The notes: generated by a model from the sequence alone, not told the origin. Positions 1-13,220 are shown, counted from the stretch's first letter. The stretch: DNA of 64,000 nt from Cylicocyclus nassatus (GCA_958299035.1 CATQJL010000305.1:35043733-35107732); one strand, 5' to 3'. Numbers and translations are program-made.

Positions 1-380
1 CGTGAGCCTTGACACTCCTTCGTAGGCCTTGACACTCCTTCGTGAGCCTTGACACTCCTTCGTAGGCCTTGACACTCCTTCGTGAGCCTTGACACTCCTT
101 CGTGAGCCTTGACACTCCTTCGTAGGCCTTGACTCTCCTTCGTAGGCCTTGACACTCCTTCGTGAGCCTTGACACTCCTTCGTAGGCCTTGACACTCCTT
201 CGTGAGCCTTGACACTCCTTCGTAGGCCTTGACACTCCTTCGTGAGCCTTGACACTCCTTCGTAGGCCTTGACACTCCTTCGTGAGCCTTGACTCTCCTT
301 CGTAGGCCTTGACACTCCTTCGTGAGCCTTGACACTCCTTCGTGAGCCTTGACACTCCTTCGTAGGCCTTGACACTCCTT

Positions 381-840
381 CGTGAGCATTGACACTCCTT
401 CGTGAGCCTTGACACTCCTTCGTGAGCCTTGACACTCCTTCGTAGGCCTTGACACTCCTTCGTGAGCCTTGACACTCCTTCGTAGGCCTTGACACTCCTT
501 CGTAGGCCTTGACTCTCCTTCGTAGGCCTTGACACTCCTTCGTGAGCCTTGACACTCCTTCGTGAGCCTTGACACTCCTTCGTAGGCCTTGACACTCCTT
601 CGTGAGCCTTGACACTCCTTCGTAGGCCTTGACACTCCTTCGTGAGCCTTGACACTCCTTCGTAGGCCTTGACACTCCTTCGTGAGCCTTGACACTCCTT
701 TGTGAGCCTTGACACTCCTTCGTGAGCCTTGACACTCCTTCGTAGGCCTTGACACTCCTTCGTAGGCCTTGACACTCCTTCGTGAGCCTTAACACTCCTT
801 CATGAGCCTTGACACTCCTTCGTAGGCCTTGACACTCCTT
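381..840. repeat. Early HOR copy (GAGCATT-GACTCTC-boundary pair)
   Basis: The A/B order and variants match 1721-2180 at an offset of 1340 bp: GAGCATT at 381, GACTCTC at 501, TGTGAG at 701 and the boundary pair at 781/801. The match does not extend left of 381, so the 1340-bp repeat is broken there. Confidence 0.75.
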
Positions 841-1540
841 CGTGAGCCTTGACACTCCTTCGTGAGCCTTGACACTCCTTCGTAGGCCTTGACACTCCTT
901 CGTGAGCCTTGACACTCCTTCGTAGGCCTTGACACTCCTTCGTAGGCCTTGACACTCCTTCGTGAGCCTTGACACTCCTTCGTGAGCATTGACACTCCTT
1001 CGTGAGCCTTGACACTCCTTCGTGAGCCTTGACACTCCTTCGTAGGCCTTGACACTCCTTCGTGAGCCTTGACACTCCTTCGTAGGCCTTGACACTCCTT
1101 CGTGAGCCTTGACACTCCTTCGTAGGCCTTGACTCTCCTTCGTAGGCCTTGACACTCCTTCGTGAGCCTTGACACTCCTTCGTGAGCCTTGACACTCCTT
1201 CGTAGGCCTTGACACTCCTTCGTGAGCCTTGACACTCCTTCGTAGGCCTTGACACTCCTTCGTGAGCCTTGACACTCCTTCGTGAGCCTTGACACTCCTT
1301 CGTAGGCCTTGACTCTCCTTCGTAGGCCTTGACACTCCTTCGTGAGCCTTGACACTCCTTCGTAGGCCTTGACACTCCTTCGTGAGCCTTGACACTCCTT
1401 CGTAGGCCTTGACACTCCTTCGTGAGCCTTGACACTCCTTCGTAGGCCTTGACACTCCTTCGTGAGCCTTGACACTCCTTCGTAGGCCTTGACACTCCTT
1501 CGTAGGCCTTGACACTCCTTCGTGAGCCTTGACACTCCTT

Positions 1541-2340
1541 CGTAGGCCTTGGCACTCCTTCGTGAGCCTTGACACTCCTTCGTGAGCCTTGACACTCCTT
1601 CGTGAGCCTTGACACTCCTTCGTAGGCCTTGACACTCCTTTGTGAGCCTTGACACTCCTTCGTAGGCCTTGACACTCCTTCGTAGGCCTTGACACTCCTT
1701 CGTGAGCCTTGACACTCCTTCGTGAGCATTGACACTCCTTCGTGAGCCTTGACACTCCTTCGTGAGCCTTGACACTCCTTCGTAGGCCTTGACACTCCTT
1801 CGTGAGCCTTGACACTCCTTCGTAGGCCTTGACACTCCTTCGTAGGCCTTGACTCTCCTTCGTAGGCCTTGACACTCCTTCGTGAGCCTTGACACTCCTT
1901 CGTGAGCCTTGACACTCCTTCGTAGGCCTTGACACTCCTTCGTGAGCCTTGACACTCCTTCGTAGGCCTTGACACTCCTTCGTGAGCCTTGACACTCCTT
2001 CGTAGGCCTTGACACTCCTTCGTGAGCCTTGACACTCCTTTGTGAGCCTTGACACTCCTTCGTGAGCCTTGACACTCCTTCGTAGGCCTTGACACTCCTT
2101 CGTAGGCCTTGACACTCCTTCGTGAGCCTTAACACTCCTTCATGAGCCTTGACACTCCTTCGTAGGCCTTGACACTCCTTCGTGAGACTTGACACTCCTT
2201 CGTAGGCTTTGACACTCCTTCGTGAGCCTTGACACTCCTTCGTAGGCCTTGACACTCCTTTGTGAGCCTTGACACTCCTTCGTGAGCCTTGACACTCCTT
2301 CGTAGGCCTTGACACTCCTTCGTGAGCCTTAACACTCCTT
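1541..2340. repeat. 900-bp HOR, copy 1
   Basis: Markers in order are GGCACTC 1541, TGTGAG 1641, GAGCATT 1721, GACTCTC 1841, TGTGAG 2041, boundary pair 2121/2141, GAGACTT 2181, AGGCTTT 2201, TGTGAG 2261 and a second TTAA at 2321. The block from 1721 on repeats 900 bp to the right, apart from a two-monomer difference. Its first 620 bp recur at 9641. Confidence 0.8.
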
Positions 2341-2480
2341 CATGAGCCTTGACACTCCTTCGTGAGCCTTGACACTCCTTCTTGAGCCTTGACACTCCTT
2401 CGTGAGCCTTGACACTCCTTCGTAGGCCTTGACACTCCTTCGTGAGCCTTGACACTCCTTCGTGAGCCTTGACACTCCTT

Positions 2481-3240
2481 CGTAGGCCTTGGCACTCCTT
2501 CGTGAGCCTTGACACTCCTTCGTGAGCCTTGACACTCCTTCGTGAGCCTTGACACTCCTTCGTAGGCCTTGACACTCCTTTGTGAGCCTTGACACTCCTT
2601 CGTAGGCCTTGACACTCCTTCGTAGGCCTTGACACTCCTTCGTGAGCCTTGACACTCCTTCGTGAGCATTGACACTCCTTCGTGAGCCTTGACACTCCTT
2701 CGTGAGCCTTGACACTCCTTCGTAGGCCTTGACACTCCTTCGTAGGCCTTGACTCTCCTTCGTAGGCCTTGACACTCCTTCGTGAGCCTTGACACTCCTT
2801 CGTGAGCCTTGACACTCCTTCGTAGGCCTTGACACTCCTTCGTGAGCCTTGACACTCCTTCGTAGGCCTTGACACTCCTTCGTGAGCCTTGACACTCCTT
2901 CGTAGGCCTTGACACTCCTTCGTGAGCCTTGACACTCCTTTGTGAGCCTTGACACTCCTTCGTGAGCCTTGACACTCCTTCGTAGGCCTTGACACTCCTT
3001 CGTAGGCCTTGACACTCCTTCGTGAGCCTTAACACTCCTTCATGAGCCTTGACACTCCTTCGTAGGCCTTGACACTCCTTCGTGAGACTTGACACTCCTT
3101 CGTAGGCTTTGACACTCCTTCGTGAGCCTTGACACTCCTTCGTAGGCCTTGACACTCCTTTGTGAGCCTTGACACTCCTTCGTGAGCCTTGACACTCCTT
3201 CGTAGGCCTTGACACTCCTTCGTGAGCCTTAACACTCCTT
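2481..3240. repeat. 900-bp HOR, copy 2 with a two-monomer deletion
   Basis: The order is the same as at 1541-2340, but GAGCATT (2661) to GACTCTC (2741) is 80 bp instead of 120 bp, a loss of two monomers. Downstream the two copies agree marker for marker, including the GAGACTT/AGGCTTT couple (3081/3101) and the two boundary pairs at 3021 and 3221. Confidence 0.8.
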
Positions 3241-3740
3241 CATGAGCCTTGACACTCCTTCGTAGGCCTTGACACTCCTTCGTGAGCCTTGACACTCCTT
3301 CGTAGGCCTTGACACTCCTTCGTGAGCCTTGACACTCCTTCGTAGGCCTTGGCACTCCTTCGTGAGCCTTGACACTCCTTCGTAGGCCTTGACACTCCTT
3401 CGTGAGCCTTGACACTCCTTCGTAGGCCTTGACACTCCTTCGTAGGCCTTGACACTCCTTCGTGAGCCTTGACACTCCTTCGTAGGCCTTGACACTCCTT
3501 CGTAGGCCTTGACACTCCTTCGTGAGCCTTGACACTCCTTCGTAGGCCTTGACACTCCTTCGTAGGCCTTGACACTCCTTCGTGAGCCTTGACACTCCTT
3601 CGTGAGCCTTGACACTCCTTCGTAGGCCTTGACACTCCTTCTTGAGCCTTGACACTCCTTCTTGAGCCTTGACACTCCTTCGTGAGCCTTGACACTCCTT
3701 CGTAGGCCTTGACACTCCTTCGTGAGCCTTGACACTCCTT

Positions 3741-5380
3741 CGTAGGCCTTGGCACTCCTTCGTGAGCCTTGACACTCCTTCGTGAGCCTTGACACTCCTT
3801 CGTGAGCCTTGACACTCCTTCGTAGGCCTTGACACTCCTTCGTAGGCCTTGACACTCCTTCGTGAGCCTTGACACTCCTTCGTAGGCCTTGACACTCCTT
3901 CGTAGGCCTTGACACTCCTTTGTGAGCCTTGACACTCCTTCGTGAGCCTTGACACTCCTTCGTAGGCCTTGACACTCCTTCGTGAGCCTTGACACTCCTT
4001 CGTAGGCCTTGACACTCCTTCGTGAGCCTTGACACTCCTTCGTAGGCCTTGACACTCCTTCGTGAGCCTTGACACTCCTTCGTAGGCCTTGACACTCCTT
4101 CGTGAGCCTTGACACTCCTTCGTAGGCCTTGACACTCCTTCGTGAGCCTTGACACTCCTTCGTAGGCCTTGGCACTCCTTCGTGAGCCTTGACACTCCTT
4201 CGTGAGCCTTGACACTCCTTCGTGAGCCTTGACACTCCTTCGTAGGCCTTGACACTCCTTCGTAGGCCTTGACACTCCTTCGTGAGCCTTGACACTCCTT
4301 CGTAGGCCTTGACACTCCTTCGTAGGCCTTGACACTCCTTTGTGAGCCTTGACACTCCTTCGTGAGCCTTGACACTCCTTCGTAGGCCTTGACACTCCTT
4401 CGTGAGCCTTGACACTCCTTCGTAGGCCTTGACACTCCTTCGTGAGCCTTGACACTCCTTCGTAGGCCTTGACACTCCTTCGTGAGCCTTGACACTCCTT
4501 CGTAGGCCTTGACACTCCTTCGTGAGCCTTGACACTCCTTCGTAGGCTTTGACTCTCCTTCGTAGGCCTTGACACTCCTTCGTGAGCCTTGACACTCCTT
4601 CGTGAGCCTTGACACTCCTTCGTAGGCCTTGACACTCCTTCGTGAGCCTTGACACTCCTTCGTAGGCCTTGACACTCCTTCGTGAGCCTTGACACTCCTT
4701 CGTAGGCCTTGACACTCCTTCGTGAGCCTTGACACTCCTTTGTGAGCCTTGACACTCCTTCGTGAGCCTTGACACTCCTTCGTAGGCCTTGACACTCCTT
4801 CGTAGGCCTTGACACTCCTTCGTGAGCCTTGACACTCCTTCGTAGGCCTTGACACTCCTTCGTAGGCCTTGACACTCCTTTGTGAGCCTTGACACTCCTT
4901 CGTGAGCCTTGACACTCCTTCGTAGGCCTTGACACTCCTTCGTGAGCCTTGACACTCCTTGGTAGGCTTTGACTCTCCTTCGTAGGCCTTGACACTCCTT
5001 CGTGAGCCTTGACACTCCTTCGTGAGCCTTGACACTCCTTCGTAGGCCTTGACACTCCTTCGTGAGCCTTGACACTCCTTCGTAGGCCTTGACACTCCTT
5101 CGTGAGCCTTGACACTCCTTCGTAGGCCTTGACACTCCTTCGTGAGCCTTGACACTCCTTTGTGAGCCTTGACACTCCTTCGTGAGCCTTGACACTCCTT
5201 CGTAGGCCTTGACACTCCTTCGTAGGCCTTGACACTCCTTCGTGAGCCTTGACACTCCTTCGTAGGCCTTGACACTCCTTCGTAGGCCTTGACACTCCTT
5301 TGTGAGCCTTGACACTCCTTCGTGAGCCTTGACACTCCTTCGTAGGCCTTGACACTCCTTCGTGAGCCTTGACACTCCTT
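3741..5380. repeat. 420-bp (21-monomer) HOR tract
   Basis: GGCACTC at 3741 and 4161, TGTGAG at 3921/4341, 4741/5161 and 4881/5301, and AGGCTTTGACTCTC at 4541/4961 are each 420 bp apart. The monomer order between them agrees. The monomer at 4961 also carries a private first-base change (GGTAGG). This tract lacks boundary pairs. Confidence 0.8.
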
Positions 5381-6000
5381 CGTAGGCCTTGACACTCCTT
5401 CGTGAGCCTTGACACTCCTTCGTAGGCCTTGACACTCCTTCGTGAGCCTTGACACTCCTTCGTAGGCCTTGACACTCCTTCGTGAGCCTTGACACTCCTT
5501 CGTAGGCTTTGACTCTCCTTCGTAGGCCTTGACACTCCTTCGTGAGCCTTGACACTCCTTCGTGAGCCTTGACACTCCTTCGTAGGCCTTGACACTCCTT
5601 CGTGAGCCTTGACACTCCTTCGTAGGCCTTGACACTCCTTCGTGAGCCTTGACACTCCTTCGTAGGCCTTGACACTCCTTCGTGAGCCTTGACACTCCTT
5701 CGTAGGCCTTGACACTCCTTCGTAGGCCTTGACACTCCTTCGTGAGCCTTGACACTCCTTCGTAGGCCTTGACACTCCTTCGTAGGCCTTGACACTCCTT
5801 CGTGAGCCTTGACACTCCTTCGTAGGCCTTGACACTCCTTCGTAGGCCTTGACACTCCTTCGTGAGCCTTGACACTCCTTCGTGAGCCTTGACACTCCTT
5901 CGTAGGCCTTGACACTCCTTCTTGAGCCTTGACACTCCTTCGTGAGCCTTGACACTCCTTCGTAGGCCTTGACACTCCTTCGTGAGCCTTGACACTCCTT

Positions 6001-6820
6001 CGTAGGCCTTGGCACTCCTTCGTGAGCCTTGACACTCCTTCTTGAGCCTTGACACTCCTTCGTGAGCCTTGACACTCCTTCGTAGGCCTTGACACTCCTT
6101 CGTAGGCCTTGACACTCCTTCGTGAGCCTTGACACTCCTTCGTAGGCCTTGACACTCCTTCGTAGGCCTTGACACTCCTTTGTGAGCCTTGACACTCCTT
6201 CGTGAGCCTTGACACTCCTTCGTAGGCCTTGACACTCCTTCGTGAGCCTTGACACTCCTTCGTAGGCCTTGACACTCCTTCGTGAGCCTTGACACTCCTT
6301 CGTAGGCCTTGACACTCCTTCGTGAGCCTTGACACTCCTTCGTAGGCCTTGACACTCCTTCGTGAGCCTTGACACTCCTTCGTAGGCCTTGACACTCCTT
6401 CGTGAGCCTTGACACTCCTTCGTAGGCCTTGGCACTCCTTCGTGAGCCTTGACACTCCTTCGTGAGCCTTGACACTCCTTCGTGAGCCTTGACACTCCTT
6501 CGTAGGCATTGACACTCCTTCGTAGGCCTTGACACTCCTTCGTGAGCCTTGACACTCCTTCGTAGGCCTTGACACTCCTTCGTAGGCCTTGACACTCCTT
6601 TGTGAGCCTTGACACTCCTTCGTGAGCCTTGACACTCCTTCGTAGGCCTTGACACTCCTTCGTGAGCCTTGACACTCCTTCGTAGGCCTTGACACTCCTT
6701 CGTGAGCCTTGACACTCCTTCGTAGGCCTTGACACTCCTTCGTGAGCCTTGACACTCCTTCGTAGGCCTTGACACTCCTTCGTGAGCCTTGACACTCCTT
6801 CGTAGGCTTTGACTCTCCTT
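6001..6820. repeat. 420-bp HOR tract, second occurrence
   Basis: GGCACTC at 6001 and 6421 and TGTGAG at 6181 and 6601 are 420 bp apart, and the tract ends in AGGCTTTGACTCTC at 6801. The intervening A/B order matches the HOR at 3741, although it carries its own changes (CTTGAG 6041, AGGCATT 6501). Confidence 0.75.
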
Positions 6821-7040
6821 CGTAGGCCTTGACACTCCTTCGTGAGCCTTGACACTCCTTCGTGAGCCTTGACACTCCTTCGTAGGCCTTGACACTCCTT
6901 CGTGAGCCTTGACACTCCTTCGTAGGCCTTGACACTCCTTCGTGAGCCTTGACACTCCTTCGTAGGCCTTGACACTCCTTCGTGAGCCTTGACACTCCTT
7001 TGTGAGCCTTGACACTCCTTCGTGAGCCTTGACACTCCTT

Positions 7041-9060
7041 CGTGAGCCTTAGCACTCCTTCATGAGCCTTGACACTCCTTCGTAGGCCTTGACACTCCTT
7101 CGTGAGAATTGACACTCCTTCGTAGGCCTTGACACTCCTTCGTAGGCCTTGACACTCCTTCGTAGGCCTTGACACTCCTTCGTGAGCCTTGACACTCCTT
7201 CGTAGGCCTTGACACTCCTTCGTGAGCCTTGACACTCCTTCGTAGGCCTTGACACTCCTTCGTGAGCCTTGACACTCCTTCGTAGGCCTTGACACTCCTT
7301 CGTGAGCCTTGACACTCCTTCGTAGGCCTTGACACTCCTTCGTGAGCCTTGACACTCCTTTGTGAGCCTTGACACTCCTTCGTGAGCCTTGACACTCCTT
7401 CGTGAGCCTTGACACTCCTTTGTGAGCCTTGACACTCCTTCGTGAGCCTTGACACTCCTTCGTGAGCCTTAACACTCCTTCATGAGCCTTGACACTCCTT
7501 CGTAGGCCTTGACACTCCTTCGTGAGCCTTGACACTCCTTCGTGAGCCTTGACACTCCTTCGTGAGCCTTGACACTCCTTCGTAGGCCTTGGCACTCCTT
7601 CGTGAGAATTGACACTCCTTCGTAGGCCTTGACACTCCTTCGTAGGCCTTGACACTCCTTCGTGAGCCTTGACACTCCTTCGTAGGCCTTGACACTCCTT
7701 CGTAGGCCTTGACACTCCTTCGTGAGCCTTGACACTCCTTCGTAGGCCTTGACACTCCTTCGTGAGCCTTGACACTCCTTCGTAGGCCTTGACACTCCTT
7801 CGTGAGCCTTGACACTCCTTCGTGAGCCTTGACACTCCTTCGTAGGCCTTGACACTCCTTCGTGAGCCTTGACACTCCTTCGTGAGCCTTGACACTCCTT
7901 CGTAGGTCTTGACACTCTTTCGTGAGCCTTGACACTCCTTCGTAGGCCTTGACACTCCTTCGTGAGCCTTGACACTCCTTCGTAGGCCTTGACACTCCTT
8001 CGTGAGCCTTGACACTCCTTCGTAGGTCTTAACTCTCCTTCGTAGGCCTTGACACTCTTTCGAGAGCATTGGCACTCCTTCGTGAGCCTTGACACTCCTT
8101 CGTGAGCCTTGACACTCCTTCGTAGGCCTTGACACTCCTTCGTGAGCCTTGACACTCCTTCGTGAGCCTTGACACTCCTTCGTAGGCCTTGACACTCCTT
8201 CGTGAGCCTTGACACTCCTTTGTGAGCCTTGACACTCCTTCGTGAGCCTTGACACTCCTTCGTAGGCCTTGACACACCTTCGTGAGCCTTGACACTCTTT
8301 CGTAGCCCTTGACACTCCTTCGTAGGCCTTGACACTCCTTCGTGAGCCTTAACACTCCTTCATGAGCCTTGACACTCCTTCGTAGGCCTTGACACTCTTT
8401 CGTGAGCCTTGACACTCCTTCGTAGGCCTTGACACTCCTTCGTGAGCCTTGACACTCCTTCGTAGGCCTTGGCACTCCTTCGTGAGCCTTGACACTCCTT
8501 CGTGAGCCTTGACACTCCTTCGTGAGCCTTGACACTCCTTCGTGAGCCTTGACACTCCTTCGTGAGCCTTGACACTCCTTCGTGAGCCTTGACACTCCTT
8601 CGTAGTCCTTGACACTCCTTCGTGAGCCTTGACACTCCTTTGTGAGCCTTGACACTCCTTCGTGAGCCTTGACACTCCTTCGTAGGCCTTGACACTCCTT
8701 CGTAGGCCTTGACACTCCTTCGTGAGCCTTAACACTCCTTCATGAGCCTTGACACTCCTTCGTAGGCCTTGACACTCCTTCGTGAGCCTTGACACTCCTT
8801 CGTAGGCTTTGACACTCCTTCGTGAGCCTTGACACTCCTTCGTGAGCCTTGACAATCCTTCGTGAGCCTTGACACTCCTTCGTAGGCCTTGACACTCCTT
8901 CGTGAGCCTTGACACTCCTTCGTGAGCCTTGACACTCCTTCGTAGGCCTTGACACTCCTTCGTGAGCCTTGACACTCCTTCGTAGGCCTTGACACTCCTT
9001 CGTAGGCCTTGACACTCCTTCGTGAGCCCTGACACTCCTTCGTGAGCATTGACACTCCTT
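7041..9060. repeat. Diverged island with many private variants
   Basis: Singletons or near-singletons cluster here: AGCACT in the boundary pair (7041), GAGAATT (7101, 7601), GACACACC (8261), CTCTTT on an A monomer (8281), CGTAGCCC (8301), CGTAGTCC (8601), GACAATCC (8841) and GAGCCCT (9021). Neighbouring 2-kb stretches carry few private changes. The island looks less homogenised than the rest of the array. Confidence 0.65.
7461..8080. repeat. Short archaic form of the delta scaffold
   Basis: Boundary pair 7461, GGCACTC 7581 (+120), AGGTCTT..CTCTTT 7901 (+440), AGGTCTTAACTCTC 8021 (+560) and CGAGAGCATTGGC 8061 (+600). The later delta modules place the last three markers 40 bp farther on, so this copy is two monomers shorter. 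It also lacks CTTGAG, GGCGCTC and TTTACAC. Confidence 0.7.
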
Positions 9061-9640
9061 CGTGAGCCTTGACACTCCTTCGTGAGCCTTGACACTCCTT
9101 CGTAGGCCTTGACACTCCTTCGTAGGCCTTGACACTCCTTCGTGAGCCTTGACACTCCTTCGTAGGCCTTGACACTCCTTCGTAGGCCTTGACACTCCTT
9201 TGTGAGCCTTGACACTCCTTCGTAGGCCTTGACACTCCTTCGTGAGCCTTGACACTCCTTCGTAGGCCTTGACTCTCCTTCGTAGGCCTTGACACTCCTT
9301 CGTGAGCCTTGACACTCCTTCGTGAGCCTTGACACTCCTTCGTAGGCCTTGACACTCCTTCGTGAGCCTTGACACTCCTTCGTAGGCCTTGACACTCCTT
9401 CGTGAGCCTTGACACTCCTTCGTGAGCCTTGACACTCCTTCGTAGGCCTTGACTCTCCTTCGTAGGCCTTGACACTCCTTCGTGAGCCTTGACACTCCTT
9501 CGTAGGCCTTGACACTCCTTCGTGAGCCTTGACACTCCTTCGTAGGCCTTGACACTCCTTCGTGAGCCTTGACACTCCTTCGTAGGCCTTGACACTCCTT
9601 CGTAGGCCTTGACACTCCTTCGTGAGCCTTGACACTCCTT

Positions 9641-10240
9641 CGTAGGCCTTGGCACTCCTTCGTGAGCCTTGACACTCCTTCGTGAGCCTTGACACTCCTT
9701 CGTGAGCCTTGACACTCCTTCGTAGGCCTTGACACTCCTTTGTGAGCCTTGACACTCCTTCGTAGGCCTTGACACTCCTTCGTAGGCCTTGACACTCCTT
9801 CGTGAGCCTTGACACTCCTTCGTGAGCATTGACACTCCTTCGTGAGCCTTGACACTCCTTCGTGAGCCTTGACACTCCTTCGTAGGCCTTGACACTCCTT
9901 CGTGAGCCTTGACACTCCTTCGTAGGCCTTGACACTCCTTCGTAGGCCTTGACTCTCCTTCGTAGGCCTTGACACTCCTTCGTGAGCCTTGACACTCCTT
10001 CGTGAGCCTTGACACTCCTTCGTAGGCCTTGACACTCCTTCGTGAGCCTTGACACTCCTTCGTAGGCCTTGACACTCCTTCGTGAGCCTTGACACTCCTT
10101 CGTAGGCCTTGACACTCCTTCGTGAGCCTTGACACTCCTTTGTGAGCCTTGACACTCCTTCGTGAGCCTTGACACTCCTTCGTAGGCCTTGACACTCCTT
10201 CGTAGGCCTTGACACTCCTTCGTGAGCCTTAACACTCCTT
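9641..10240. repeat. Distant copy of the 1541-2140 block
   Basis: All 30 monomers from GGCACTC (9641) to the boundary pair (10221) follow the order at 1541-2140, at an offset of 8100 bp. To the left the agreement continues to the GACTCTC monomers (9441 and 1301) apart from a two-monomer length difference. Confidence 0.8.
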
Positions 10241-10560
10241 CATGAGCCTTGACACTCCTTCGTAGGCCTTGACACTCCTTCGTGAGCCTTGACACTCCTT
10301 CGTAGGCTTTGACACTCCTTCGTGAGCCTTGACACTCCTTCGTAGGCCTTGGCACTCCTTCGTGAGCCTTGACACTCCTTCGTGAGCCTTGACACTCCTT
10401 CGTGAGCCTTGACACTCCTTCGTAGGCCTTGACACTCCTTCGTGAGCCTTGACACTCCTTCGTAGGCCTTGACACTCCTTCGTGAGCCTTGACACTCCTT
10501 TGTGAGCCTTGGCACTCCTTCGTGAGCCTTGACACTCCTTCGTAGGCCTTGACACTCCTT
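10221..10560. repeat. 340-bp linker module, leftmost copy
   Basis: Seventeen monomers: boundary pair, AGGCTTT (+80), GGCACTC (+120) and TGTGAG (+280), then a new boundary pair at +340. In this copy the TGTGAG monomer also carries GGCACTC (10501), a combination seen again at 11861. Confidence 0.8.
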
Positions 10561-11920
10561 CGTGAGCCTTAACACTCCTTCATGAGCCTTGACACTCCTT
10601 CGTAGGCCTTGACACTCCTTCGTGAGCCTTGACACTCCTTCGTAGGCCTTGACACTCCTTCGTGAGCCTTGACACTCCTTCGTAGGCCTTGGCACTCCTT
10701 CGTGAGCCTTGACACTCCTTCGTAGGCCTTGACACTCCTTCGTGAGCCTTGACACTCCTTCGTAGGCCTTGACACTCCTTCGTAGGCCTTGACACTCCTT
10801 CGTGAGCCTTGACACTCCTTCGTAGGCCTTGACACTCCTTCGTAGGCCTTGACACTCCTTCGTGAGCCTTGACACTCCTTCGTAGGCCTTGACACTCCTT
10901 CGTGAGCCTTGACACTCCTTCGTAGGCCTTGACACTCCTTCGTGAGCCTTGACACTCCTTCGTGAGCCTTGACACTCCTTCGTAGGCCTTGACACTCCTT
11001 CTTGAGCCTTGACACTCCTTCGTGAGCCTTGACACTCCTTCGTAGGTCTTGACACTCTTTCGTGAGCCTTGACACTCCTTCGTAGGCCTTGACACTCCTT
11101 CGTGAGCCTTGACACTCCTTCGTAGGCCTTGACACTCCTTCGTGAGCCTTGACACTCCTTCGTAGGTCTTAACTCTCCTTCGTAGGCCTTGACACTCTTT
11201 CGAGAGCATTGGCACTCCTTCGTGAGCCTTGACACTCCTTCGTAGGCCTTGACACTCCTTCGTGAGCCTTGACACTCCTTCGTAGGCCTTGACACTCCTT
11301 CGTGAGCCTTGACACTCCTTCGTAGGCCTTGGCACTCCTTCGTGAGCCTTGACACTCCTTCGTGAGCCTTGACACTCCTTCGTGAGCCTTGACACTCCTT
11401 CGTAGGCCTTGACACTCCTTCGTAGGCCTTGACACTCCTTCGTGAGCCTTGACACTCCTTCGTGAGCCTTGACACTCCTTCGTGAGCCTTGACACTCCTT
11501 CGTGAGCCTTGACACTCCTTCGTGAGCCTTGACACTCCTTCGTAGGCCTTGACACTCCTTCGTAGGCCTTGACACTCCTTCGTGAGCCTTGACACTCCTT
11601 CGTGAGCCTTGACACTCCTTTGTGAGCCTTGACACTCCTTCGTGAGCCTTGACACTCCTTCGTAGGCCTTGACACTCCTTCGTAGGCCTTGACACTCCTT
11701 TGTGAGCCTTGACACTCCTTCGTGAGCCTTGACACTCCTTCGTAGGCCTTGACACTCCTTCGTGAGCCTTGACACTCCTTCGTAGGCCTTGACACTCCTT
11801 CGTGAGCCTTGACACTCCTTCGTAGGCCTTGACACTCCTTCGTGAGCCTTGACACTCCTTTGTGAGCCTTGGCACTCCTTCGTGAGCCTTGACACTCCTT
11901 CGTAGGCCTTGACACTCCTT
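10561..11920. repeat. 1360-bp HOR, copy 1 (delta-zero scaffold)
   Basis: Boundary pair 10561, GGCACTC 10681 (+120), plain A 10801 (+240), CTTGAG 11001 (+440), AGGTCTT..CTCTTT 11041 (+480), AGGTCTTAACTCTC 11161 (+600) and CGAGAGCATTGGC 11201 (+640), ending with TGTGAG+GGCACTC 11861. The spacing equals the domain III delta modules, but the two derived changes at +120 and +240 are absent. Confidence 0.85.
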
Positions 11921-13220
11921 CGTGAGCCTTAACACTCCTTCATGAGCCTTGACACTCCTTCGTAGGCCTTGACACTCCTTCGTGAGCCTTGACACTCCTT
12001 CGTAGGCCTTGACACTCCTTCGTGAGCCTTGACACTCCTTCGTAGGCCTTGGCACTCCTTCGTGAGCCTTGACACTCCTTCGTAGGCCTTGACACTCCTT
12101 CGTGAGCCTTGACACTCCTTCGTAGGCCTTGACACTCCTTCGTAGGCCTTGACACTCCTTCGTGAGCCTTGACACTCCTTCGTAGGCCTTGACACTCCTT
12201 CGTAGGCCTTGACACTCCTTCGTGAGCCTTGACACTCCTTCGTAGGCCTTGACACTCCTTCGTGAGCCTTGACACTCCTTCGTAGGCCTTGACACTCCTT
12301 CGTGAGCCTTGACACTCCTTCGTGAGCCTTGACACTCCTTCGTAGGCCTTGACACTCCTTCTTGAGCCTTGACACTCCTTCGTGAGCCTTGACACTCCTT
12401 CGTAGGTCTTGACACTCTTTCGTGAGCCTTGACACTCCTTCGTAGGCCTTGACACTCCTTCGTGAGCCTTGACACTCCTTCGTAGGCCTTGACACTCCTT
12501 CGTGAGCCTTGACACTCCTTCGTAGGTCTTAACTCTCCTTCGTAGGCCTTGACACTCTTTCGAGAGCATTGGCACTCCTTCGTGAGCCTTGACACTCCTT
12601 CGTAGGCCTTGACACTCCTTCGTGAGCCTTGACACTCCTTCGTAGGCCTTGACACTCCTTCGTGAGCCTTGACACTCCTTCGTAGGCCTTGGCACTCCTT
12701 CGTGAGCCTTGACACTCCTTCGTGAGCCTTGACACTCCTTCGTGAGCCTTGACACTCCTTCGTAGGCCTTGACACTCCTTCGTAGGCCTTGACACTCCTT
12801 CGTGAGCCTTGACACTCCTTCGTGAGCCTTGACACTCCTTCGTGAGCCTTGACACTCCTTCGTGAGCCTTGACACTCCTTCGTGAGCCTTGACACTCCTT
12901 CGTAGGCCTTGACACTCCTTCGTAGGCCTTGACACTCCTTCGTGAGCCTTGACACTCCTTCGTGAGCCTTGACACTCCTTTGTGAGCCTTGACACTCCTT
13001 CGTGAGCCTTGACACTCCTTCGTAGGCCTTGACACTCCTTCGTAGGCCTTGACACTCCTTTGTGAGCCTTGACACTCCTTCGTGAGCCTTGACACTCCTT
13101 CGTAGGCCTTGACACTCCTTCGTGAGCCTTGACACTCCTTCGTAGGCCTTGACACTCCTTCGTGAGCCTTGACACTCCTTCGTAGGCCTTGACACTCCTT
13201 CGTGAGCCTTGACACTCCTT
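11921..13220. repeat. 1360-bp HOR, copy 2
   Basis: It matches 10561-11860 monomer for monomer at an offset of 1360 bp, from boundary pair 11921 through CTTGAG 12361 and AGGTCTTAACTCTC 12521 to about 13220. There the expected TGTGAG+GGCACTC is replaced by plain A, and two GGCACTC monomers follow in a row (13261, 13281). Confidence 0.85.
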
